From RGIG4079 sp045646905 (GTDB lineage Bacteria > Bacteroidota > Bacteroidia > Bacteroidales > Muribaculaceae), in NCBI GenBank assembly GCA_045646905.1, contig JAZRLP010000026.1, positions 310,001 to 374,000 on the forward strand: 64,000 nucleotides of DNA. Direction: 5' to 3'. The position numbers and the translations under genes were made by a program. This document shows positions 1 to 6,797 of the stretch, piece after piece; the first letter of the stretch is position 1; every line of letters starts with the position of its first letter. The notes under the pieces are model-generated. The model saw only the letters and a list, made by a program, of their open reading frames with translations, had not been told where the DNA came from and searched no databases.

Positions 1-389
1 AATGTTTCTTTAATGTTTCGAGCATCATCACCTTGAACATTAAATTGTGTCTCTGCATTTAGTTTGTCTCTGCGCACAACCTCATTAAAGAGTTGTTTGT
101 TTTGGTCAAAGTTAACCGATAAGAAACAAATTTCATCTGCATTTGCGTTTTTTTCAAATGCTGCGTACTCATTACAGGCCACGCGCGAAATCGCATCGGT
201 TGATGACCAAAATGTGAGTAACACATATTTCCCTTTCAACTTATTAAGTGATACTTTTTGAGATTCACTTTGAAGGGTTAATGAAGGAGCAATAAACCCT
301 TTATTAGCACCGACAACCTTTTCGGTATAAGCTGAAATAGAAATAAGAAGAGTAGCAAAGATCACAATGAACATCATTGCTTTCTTCAT
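1..389 (-). CDS. TlpA/thioredoxin-fold protein, N-terminal part (runs off window edge)
   Basis: The first 129 codons of a secreted thioredoxin-like protein are present; the C-terminus lies outside the window. It starts MKKAMMF, followed by a hydrophobic stretch typical of a signal peptide, then the usual TlpA opening in which a substrate-like segment (APSLTLQSES) precedes KLKGKYVLLTFWSS. In canonical TlpA/ResA proteins the next residues form a redox CxxC; here the text is WSSTDAISRVACNEY, with one Cys and no CxxC. It may therefore not be a disulfide reductase. It is transcribed away from the transpeptidase gene's terminator and has its own promoter about 125 bp upstream. The fold assignment is fairly sure; the function is unknown. 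Confidence 0.7.
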   Translation of the reverse strand, partial: MKKAMMFIVIFATLLISISAYTEKVVGANKGFIAPSLTLQSESQKVSLNKLKGKYVLLTFWSSTDAISRVACNEYAAFEKNANADEICFLSVNFDQNKQLFNEVVRRDKLNAETQFNVQGDDARNIKET

Positions 390-513
390 TCTATTCTGTT
401 TAGTTTCACACTTAAAATCCAAGCCAATTTATCTATCAAATTAACATAGATTTTTGCCGATTTTCGGCGATAGGGGACATCTCTATGTACCCCTTGGTTC
501 CTTAAAACCATTG

Positions 514-545
514 CAAAGTTACTGCATTTTTTTGAATTTTCCAAA
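514..545 (-). promoter_or_regulatory. Bacteroidetes-type promoter for the TlpA-like gene
   Basis: On the minus strand TTTG is followed by 20 nt and then TAACTTTG, which matches the Bacteroidetes -33/-7 consensus (TTTG, 19-21 nt, TAnnTTTG). Transcription would start near 508 and give a leader of roughly 120 nt before the ATG at 389. Found by eye only. Confidence 0.55.
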
Positions 546-623
546 TGTAAGTATCAATAGGTGTGGTTGATAGAGTTATTGACTCGATTGCAAAACTGAA
601 ATCATTCAACCCTTTTCTATATA

Positions 624-658
624 AAAAAGGCCTTAATCAAATTGATTAAAGCCTTTTT
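624..658 (-). terminator. Intrinsic terminator after the L,D-transpeptidase gene
   Basis: A 17-bp inverted repeat (AAAAAGGC... / ...GCCTTTTT, one mismatch, minimal loop) lies 20 bp past the stop codon of the transpeptidase gene. Its A- and T-rich ends give a U-tract on the minus strand. Confidence 0.8.
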
Positions 659-678
659 GAATTATGCTTTTTGGAAAT

Positions 679-1785
679 TTATTCTACAGGAGTTTCTGTC
701 TTGATAGGTGTTGGATCTTGGCTTTTGGTTACATTTTGAACTTGAGGTTCTTGAACTTTAGGCTCCTCTTTTGAGGGCTCATTAGAAGGAGTCTCCTGTT
801 TTGTAGCATTTGGGTCTGATGTGGTTTCTGGAGCAGTTGGCGCATTTGCTTCGTTCCCTTGTTGCTCTGAGCTATTTGTTTGCGACTCAATATTTGCATT
901 ATCATCTACCACACTACTATTTGAAGAGTCTTTAGGTGCAACTTTATTCTTTGATTTAATTTGAGTGTTGTACTTATCTAAATCTACTATGACTTCTGGA
1001 TTTTCGATGACAATATCGGGCAAAACAAGTTTAGGCATACTAACGCCATTCTTTTTGTTTGCATTGATGTCATTTGGCCCAGGGTTCACAATAATGGGCA
1101 TGCCCACTTCGGCATATTTAAATAATTCAAGGATATTCTCATTTTGAATGCGTATACATCCATGGCTACAACGGCGACCAATAGAGTAGCGTGCGCCTGT
1201 TCCATGAATGCCTATTTGAGGGCATACACGGATAAAACGTGGTCCAAATTGGCCTCTAACAGGTGATGTTACTCCCCAATCGTTAGTATATAACCAGTCG
1301 GTGCTATCAAATTTCCCTTGGCAAAGGAAATAGCCCTCGGGTGTACGGCAATCGGCTTTTGCTCGTTTGTGTCCGTAGTTTCTTCCACAAGCCATTTTGT
1401 AATTCAATTTGCGACGACCATATTTATCATATAATACAACCATCATTGAATTTTTATCAACAACTATAAAGTATTTATGTTTATTGTTGATAAGTCGTTG
1501 GGCATATGGTAAATGTTGTTTAATAAGCGAGGGGAGTATGCCTTTTGAATACTCATCCCAATACCCAGATGTCTTCAAATAATCAATAGCTTGTTGAGAG
1601 GTACAATTTGCGGGAAGACTATCTCGAGTTTTAGCTTCTTCTCGTTGTCTTTCAATTAAAGCAAGAGTGTCAACTTTAACAGAGTCACTATCTATTGCCG
1701 ATGAATTTGTAGTAGAACTATTGCCACAAGAAGTGATGAATGAAAGAAATAATGCTGATAATAAAAGCGTTATAAATGACTTCAT
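679..1785 (-). CDS. L,D-transpeptidase (YkuD family) lipoprotein
   Basis: A 368-residue envelope protein. The N-terminus is a lipoprotein signal with Cys20 in a lipobox (FITSC), so it is probably anchored in a membrane facing the periplasm. Residues about 100-235 form a YkuD domain, including IHGTG (His194) and the catalytic signature SHGCIRI with nucleophile Cys210. Such enzymes make 3-3 cross-links or attach proteins to the peptidoglycan stem peptide. Residues about 270-368 are a low-complexity Pro/Glu/Thr/Ser/Gln-rich tail, likely a flexible spacer. It has its own promoter and terminator, so it is probably monocistronic. Family is sure; the exact reaction (cross-linking versus anchoring) is not visible. 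Confidence 0.9.
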   Translation of the reverse strand: MKSFITLLLSALFLSFITSCGNSSTTNSSAIDSDSVKVDTLALIERQREEAKTRDSLPANCTSQQAIDYLKTSGYWDEYSKGILPSLIKQHLPYAQRLINNKHKYFIVVDKNSMMVVLYDKYGRRKLNYKMACGRNYGHKRAKADCRTPEGYFLCQGKFDSTDWLYTNDWGVTSPVRGQFGPRFIRVCPQIGIHGTGARYSIGRRCSHGCIRIQNENILELFKYAEVGMPIIVNPGPNDINANKKNGVSMPKLVLPDIVIENPEVIVDLDKYNTQIKSKNKVAPKDSSNSSVVDDNANIESQTNSSEQQGNEANAPTAPETTSDPNATKQETPSNEPSKEEPKVQEPQVQNVTKSQDPTPIKTETPVE

Positions 1786-1832
1786 TATTTAATGATGATT
1801 TTTAGAATATGTAATAATGTCAAAAATGACCA

Positions 1833-1863
1833 CAAAATTAGTTAAAAAAAGCAACATTACAAA
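1833..1863 (-). promoter_or_regulatory. Promoter of the L,D-transpeptidase gene
   Basis: Minus-strand TTTG, 19 nt, TAATTTTG, fitting the Bacteroidetes consensus, about 50 bp ahead of the start codon at 1785. Confidence 0.5.
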
Positions 1864-1926
1864 ATCCTTTGAGTTTTGATGTCTATGGTCGCAACATTTA
1901 AGAAGAGTGCTAATGCTATAAATTGA

Positions 1927-3006
1927 TTAACTCATAGCTGTTTTACGATATAGAACAATGGCAATGATTGTGTATATTATATTGGGAATCCACATAGCTA
2001 CCATTGGAGATGTTAATCCCGATACTGCAAATGAAGATGTTACTGTCATGAATAGGATATAACTAAAACTCAAAACCAATCCAATGCCAATATTAAGCCC
2101 CATTCCACCTTTTACTTTGCGAGATGAGAGTGACATCCCAATGATTGTTAGAATAAAAGCAGCAGCACACATTGCATATCTTTTTTCATTTTCAATCTCA
2201 AAAGACTTAATGTTTGCGACTCCGCGCTCTTTTTGTCGGTTAATATATCCACGCAATTGAGGACTTGTCATTTTTTCATGGTCATTCTTGGCAATCAAAA
2301 AATCGCGAGGTTCAAATGGGATAATTGTATCAAGTTTTTTCCCTATTTTAATTTCTTCTCGAGTTTCTTTGAAATTACGTATTTCATATTCTCTAACCTG
2401 CCAATTATAAGCAGTGTCCCATTTTATCGTTTGAGCAGTAAGTCGCGATTTTAGTTTCTTATCTTTAAATGTTTCAAGTGAAAATTTGTATCCAGTTTTG
2501 GTTGTATTGTCATATCGACTCATGTATGCAATTTGCCCGGGTGCAACTTGTAACATTATATTGTTGCCATATTCAACACGTTTGTTCTTTACATATGTGT
2601 TGGTGAACTCAATGCGCTCAATATTAGCAGGTGGAATAATGTATGCACTTAAGACATATGTACTTATTGCTATAACCGAGGCAGAAATCATATACGGACG
2701 AAGTAGCCTTTTAAAACTCACTCCCGATGATAAAATTGCAATAATTTCAGAGTTGTCGGCAAGCTTTGAAGTAAAGAAGATTACAGCAATAAATGTAAAT
2801 AAAGGGCTGAATTGATTAGCGAAATAGGGGAGAAAGTTTAGGAAATAGTCAAAAATGGTTTCATCAATAGGGGCTTTGAGAAAAGCATCAAGTTTTTCAT
2901 TAATATCAAACATTATAGTTATTGCCAAAATTAGAATAATGGCAAAAATGTATGTACCAAGAAATTTCTTGATGATATATTTATCTATTGTCTTGAATAA
3001 TTTCAT
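1927..3006 (-). CDS. LptF/LptG-family permease (LPS export)
   Basis: A 359-residue inner-membrane protein of the YjgP/YjgQ family. These proteins form the membrane part of the LptB2FG ABC transporter that extracts lipopolysaccharide from the inner membrane. Visible features are a first membrane helix at about 15-33 (FLGTYIFAIILILAITIMF), two more helices at about 55-75 and 100-125, a large periplasmic beta-jellyroll-like part at about 125-270, and three closely spaced C-terminal helices. Length fits the family. It lies 18 bp after tgt on the same strand, so the two are probably cotranscribed. Whether it is the F or G paralogue cannot be told from the sequence. Confidence 0.9.
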   Translation of the reverse strand: MKLFKTIDKYIIKKFLGTYIFAIILILAITIMFDINEKLDAFLKAPIDETIFDYFLNFLPYFANQFSPLFTFIAVIFFTSKLADNSEIIAILSSGVSFKRLLRPYMISASVIAISTYVLSAYIIPPANIERIEFTNTYVKNKRVEYGNNIMLQVAPGQIAYMSRYDNTTKTGYKFSLETFKDKKLKSRLTAQTIKWDTAYNWQVREYEIRNFKETREEIKIGKKLDTIIPFEPRDFLIAKNDHEKMTSPQLRGYINRQKERGVANIKSFEIENEKRYAMCAAAFILTIIGMSLSSRKVKGGMGLNIGIGLVLSFSYILFMTVTSSFAVSGLTSPMVAMWIPNIIYTIIAIVLYRKTAMS

Positions 3007-3024
3007 TTGTAACAGATGATAAAT

Positions 3025-4155
3025 TTAAAGTCGGCGTGTTACTCGTTCAACCATCTCTGTTTTCCAAATTTTAAAATCTCCGGCAAGAATATGTTTGCGA
3101 GCCTCTTGCACTAACCATAAATAAAATGCTAAATTATGTATTGATGCAATTTGCATTGCAAGTATTTCTTGACTAATGAATAGATGGCGAAGATATGCTT
3201 TGCTATACATCCTGTCAACATAACTTGGTCCGTCTTCTTGAATAGGGCTAAAGTCATTTGCCCACTTTTTGTTACGCATATTCATTATGCCGTGAGCAGT
3301 GAAAAGCATACCATTACGCCCGTTGCGAGTAGGCATTACGCAGTCCATCATATCAACACCTCGGTCAATCGCTTCAAGGATATTGGCAGGAGTTCCTACC
3401 CCCATAAGATAACGAGGTTTGTCTTTTGGCAATACTTCATTAACAACCTCAATCATATCGTACATAACTTCAGCAGGTTCTCCAACTGCAAGACCTCCAA
3501 TGGCATTGCCATCAGCACCCAATTCAGCAACTGTTTGAGCCGATTGACGGCGAAGATCGGGATATGTACATCCTTGCACGATAGGGAAATATGCTTGAGA
3601 ATATCCATATTTACCTTCAGTTTCTTTATAGTGCTTCCATCCTCGCATTAGCCAACGAGTAGTTAATCCAAGCGATTTTTTTGCGTAATCATAATCAGCA
3701 GTGCCGGGAGGGCATTCATCAAGCTGCATCATGATATCAGCTCCTATTGAGCGTTGTATATCAACGATGTTTTCGGGGGTGAACAAGTGTTTACTTCCAT
3801 CAATATGACTGCGAAAATACGCTCCCTCTTCTTTTAGTTTGCGATTAGATGAAAGTGAAAAAACTTGAAATCCACCACTGTCGGTTAGAATTGGGCGATC
3901 CCATCCGTTAAATTTATGTAACCCACCAGCTTGTTCAAGAATTTCAATACCTGGGCGAAGGTATAGATGATATGTGTTACCCAATATAATTTGAGCTTTC
4001 ACATCATCTTTCATTTCATGCATATGCACGGCTTTTATGGCACCAAGGGTGCCAACTGGCATAAAAATTGGAGTCTCAATTTGCCCATGATCAGTGGTTA
4101 TAATTCCTGCACGAGCTTCACTATTATTTGCTGTAGCTTGTAATAAAAAGTCCAT
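3025..4155 (-). CDS. tgt: tRNA-guanine transglycosylase
   Basis: A 376-residue enzyme that exchanges guanine at position 34 of GUN-anticodon tRNAs for a queuosine precursor or queuine. Recognisable parts are the substrate pocket DSGGFQVFS, GGLAVGE, and the segment MPTRNGRNGMLFT with the conserved Asp just before it (MMDCVMPT). The C-terminal region where E. coli Tgt has a CxCxxC zinc site reads DGPSYVDRMYSKAYLRHL, with no cysteines; SIHNLAFY, equivalent to the zinc-site His region, is kept. I believe related Bacteroidetes proteins share this, but could not check. It lies downstream of the nucleoside phosphorylase and directly ahead of the lptF/G gene. TAACTTTG at 4163-4170 (minus strand) could be a -7 box giving a very short leader. 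Confidence 0.95.
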   Translation of the reverse strand: MDFLLQATANNSEARAGIITTDHGQIETPIFMPVGTLGAIKAVHMHEMKDDVKAQIILGNTYHLYLRPGIEILEQAGGLHKFNGWDRPILTDSGGFQVFSLSSNRKLKEEGAYFRSHIDGSKHLFTPENIVDIQRSIGADIMMQLDECPPGTADYDYAKKSLGLTTRWLMRGWKHYKETEGKYGYSQAYFPIVQGCTYPDLRRQSAQTVAELGADGNAIGGLAVGEPAEVMYDMIEVVNEVLPKDKPRYLMGVGTPANILEAIDRGVDMMDCVMPTRNGRNGMLFTAHGIMNMRNKKWANDFSPIQEDGPSYVDRMYSKAYLRHLFISQEILAMQIASIHNLAFYLWLVQEARKHILAGDFKIWKTEMVERVTRRL

Positions 4156-4225
4156 ATCTTTGCAAAGTTACTGCAAATTATCCATATATCACCCATTTTA
4201 GGGGTTTATAAGTGTGAAAAATCTA

Positions 4226-5101
4226 TTAAATGCGCTCTAAAACTGTTGCAATTAAATCATTTATTGCGTTTTTATAGTTTGGAGTTGCGTCATGATTCAT
4301 TCGGTTGGCGATAATTGAGCACACAGTCATGGCCTTATGCCCAAGCATTTTAGCAAAACCTTGTAGTGGCGCGCTCTCCATCTCGTAATTAGTTATTTTA
4401 CGGCCATTATAACGAAATTTCTCAATAAGACTATTTAACTCGGGATGGGCGAGGGGTAGGCGTAATTCTCTACCTTGTGGGCCATAAAATCCTACTGCTG
4501 AAATTGTGTTCCCTCTAACCATATCATTTTGTCCTATTTGATTCACCAAATCAGTATCAGCTTCAACTACATATGGTTTAGCCCATAATGGGTTCCATTT
4601 TACAGCATCGCAAAATGCCTGCTCAAAATCAAGATCAGCTACATCATTTCGACCATCATAATAATTTAGAACACCATCAAACCCAATCGCTTTTTCAGCG
4701 ATAACCGAGGTTCCGAGTTTTAGCTCCGGTTGGAGCGCTCCCGAAGTTCCAATTCTTACCATAGTAAGCGCTCGATGCGTATCCTTTACTTGGCGTGTAT
4801 TGAAATCAATATTAGCAAGTGCGTCAAGTTCATTGATTACAATGTCCATGTTGTCGGGGCCAATTCCATGGCTTAGAGCCATAATCTCTTTCCCTCTATA
4901 AGTGCCACCAATAGAATGAAATTCACGAGATGACACTTCAAATGTTTTAGAATCAAAGTGAGATGCAATCATATTAACTCGACCAGGATCGCCACATAGA
5001 ATGATTCTATCAGTTAATTGGTCGGGGTGTATGTGTAGGTGAAATATTGTTCCATCGGGGTTAATTATCATCTCCGATTCGCTAATAATTTTTCTTGTCA
5101 T
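4226..5101 (-). CDS. Nucleoside phosphorylase (uridine phosphorylase-like)
   Basis: A 291-residue member of the PNP/UDP phosphorylase family, which splits nucleosides with phosphate into base and ribose-1-phosphate. The phosphate-binding loop appears as ILCGDPGRV near residues 33-41. GTSGALQ near 118-124 and the family motif YEMESAPLQGFAKMLGH near 239-255 (base and ribose contacts) are clear. Similarity to uridine phosphorylases is better than to purine enzymes, but the base specificity is inferred. It follows dprA by 28 bp on the same strand and probably belongs to the same transcript; the role is pyrimidine or purine salvage in the cytoplasm. Confidence 0.88.
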   Translation of the reverse strand: MTRKIISESEMIINPDGTIFHLHIHPDQLTDRIILCGDPGRVNMIASHFDSKTFEVSSREFHSIGGTYRGKEIMALSHGIGPDNMDIVINELDALANIDFNTRQVKDTHRALTMVRIGTSGALQPELKLGTSVIAEKAIGFDGVLNYYDGRNDVADLDFEQAFCDAVKWNPLWAKPYVVEADTDLVNQIGQNDMVRGNTISAVGFYGPQGRELRLPLAHPELNSLIEKFRYNGRKITNYEMESAPLQGFAKMLGHKAMTVCSIIANRMNHDATPNYKNAINDLIATVLERI

Positions 5102-5129
5102 GGAATTAACTTGTGGTTAAGTTTAATAC

Positions 5130-6236
5130 TTATGAAATGTCATATCTACCACCAGGGTAGTTTACGATGAGGCCTCTAAACTCCATATCAATGAGGGTTG
5201 AGGTGAGTTTTGAAATAGGTGTGTCAATCCCTATTGAAATCTCATTTATTGAAGATAGTGGGTTGTCACTTATAAAGTTGATGATTTTTTGTTCATCTTC
5301 ATTTAAATCAGCAAACATTTCACATTGTTCACCCTCTTCAGGTTTAGCTATCCACCTCATTGTATTAATTATATCTTGAGCCGAGGTAATTAGTGCGGCT
5401 TTTCCTGAAGCAATGAGTTTGTTGCATCCTTGACTATATGGATCATTAGCTCTACCTGGTAAAGCTAACACATCTCGATGATAGCCGTCGGCAATATCTG
5501 CTGTTACAATAGCACCTCCTTTTTCGGCCGATTCTGCGACAATAATGCAGTCGCACAATCCAGCGACAATGCGATTACGAGCAAGAAAATTGCCTCGGTG
5601 AACGCTATCGGCCGATGTGTAATCGGTGAGAAGCATCCCGTTCTTTTTTACCATTTCAGCAGCAGTATTACGATGGGCTGCAGGGTATATTGTATTTAAC
5701 CCATGAGCTAATACTGCAATCGTAGGGATGCCATGTTTTAAAGCCGCTCTATGTGCGGCAATATCTATTCCGTAGGCCAACCCACTCACTATGATTATGT
5801 TGTCAAGTCGTTTGGCTAAATCTTCAATAATCCGTTCAACCATATCTACTCCATAATGTGTCGCGTGGCGAGTCCCTACAATGCTTATGACATGAGAGTT
5901 TTTTAAATCGCAGTCACCTAATGAATATAGCATTAACGGTGCATCGTCACAATCTAAAAGGCGTTGTGGATAATTAGTGTCTTTAAAATAGATTGGGGTA
6001 ATATTATTGCATTTAATGAATTCAATCTCATTTTTTGCTTTTTCAAGAATTTGTTTTCGATAGCTGTCTTCGGCGATTTTTGATTTTTTGCCTATCTGCA
6101 TTTCAATAATGCGTGATGGAGCATTGAAAAATTCTTTTTCTGTTCCAATTCTCAATAATAATTCTTCAGCAATAATGCGATTATTGCCCCGTATTTGTGA
6201 AAACGCGATGCGATATGTTAAATCTTCAATGTTCAT
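5130..6236 (-). CDS. dprA: DNA-processing protein DprA
   Basis: A DprA/Smf protein of about 368 residues, which loads RecA onto incoming single-stranded DNA during transformation. The central Rossmann-like domain has GTRHATHYG, VSGLAYGIDIAAHRAAL, the RNRIVAG segment and LALPGRANDPYSQGCN. The C-terminal about 65 residues form a winged-helix-like domain (DEQKIINFISDNPLSSINEIS). An upstream in-frame ATG at 6263 exists, but I prefer the ATG at 6236 (MNIEDLTYRIAFSQIRG), which matches the family's usual start and overlaps the thioesterase gene by only 11 bp, a sign of translational coupling. DprA is widespread in Bacteroidetes, so it does not prove natural competence. Confidence 0.93.
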   Translation of the reverse strand: MNIEDLTYRIAFSQIRGNNRIIAEELLLRIGTEKEFFNAPSRIIEMQIGKKSKIAEDSYRKQILEKAKNEIEFIKCNNITPIYFKDTNYPQRLLDCDDAPLMLYSLGDCDLKNSHVISIVGTRHATHYGVDMVERIIEDLAKRLDNIIIVSGLAYGIDIAAHRAALKHGIPTIAVLAHGLNTIYPAAHRNTAAEMVKKNGMLLTDYTSADSVHRGNFLARNRIVAGLCDCIIVAESAEKGGAIVTADIADGYHRDVLALPGRANDPYSQGCNKLIASGKAALITSAQDIINTMRWIAKPEEGEQCEMFADLNEDEQKIINFISDNPLSSINEISIGIDTPISKLTSTLIDMEFRGLIVNYPGGRYDIS

Positions 6237-6642
6237 TAAGATATTCTTCAAATTTTTGTGCAAGTATATCTCCTCTACTCAATTTGCCATTTTCAATGCA
6301 CGCAACAGTGACTATTGCTTTAACAACTGGAGTACCATCGGGTTTATAAATATCTTGTTGAAATATAAATCTAGCTCCTTTACGAGCAATATTTAATTTA
6401 CTAATCATCTCTTCTCCTAATCCAAGAGGGTAGAGGTATTCTATTTCAACCTTGCGTAACACTGGGTCAATTCCTTGAGAGTGCATTTCTCTAAAGGAAA
6501 AACCTGCATGATGACAAAACTCATGGCGAGTATGCTCAAGATAATGGAGATAATTGGCATTGTTTACAATACCTTCTGAATCTACTTCATAATCTCGCAC
6601 TTTAATAGGTAATTCAAATATGTATTTATCGCTTTTAGTCAT
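6226..6642 (-). CDS. Acyl-CoA thioesterase, 4HBT/YbgC family (hotdog fold)
   Basis: A 138-residue single hotdog-fold protein that probably hydrolyses a short or aromatic acyl-CoA or acyl-ACP thioester. The signature is YEVDSEGIVNNANYLHYLEHTRHEF near residues 18-42, in which Asp20 and the following region correspond to the catalytic Asp of 4-hydroxybenzoyl-CoA thioesterases. It is the first gene of a row with dprA, and its stop codon lies inside the dprA start region. Pairing of this thioesterase with dprA is common in Bacteroidales. The substrate cannot be deduced. Confidence 0.88.
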   Translation of the reverse strand: MTKSDKYIFELPIKVRDYEVDSEGIVNNANYLHYLEHTRHEFCHHAGFSFREMHSQGIDPVLRKVEIEYLYPLGLGEEMISKLNIARKGARFIFQQDIYKPDGTPVVKAIVTVACIENGKLSRGDILAQKFEEYLNEH

Positions 6643-6745
6643 AAATTATACAATTAAAATGTAAAGATATAAAATTTACTTGTTGCAATCAAGAGTTGAG
6701 TAAATAATGATATATTTAACGAGAAAAAATGTAAATTAAATAGAA

Positions 6746-6776
6746 AAAGGGAATAGCTCTCAATGCTATTCCCTTT
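6746..6776 (-). terminator. Intrinsic terminator after the C10 protease gene
   Basis: A perfect 12-bp stem (AAAGGGAATAGC / GCTATTCCCTTT) with a 7-nt loop, followed on the minus strand by a run of five T, 20 bp after the protease stop codon. Confidence 0.88.
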
Positions 6777-6797
6777 AACCAATAAGCCTATTTGTTA

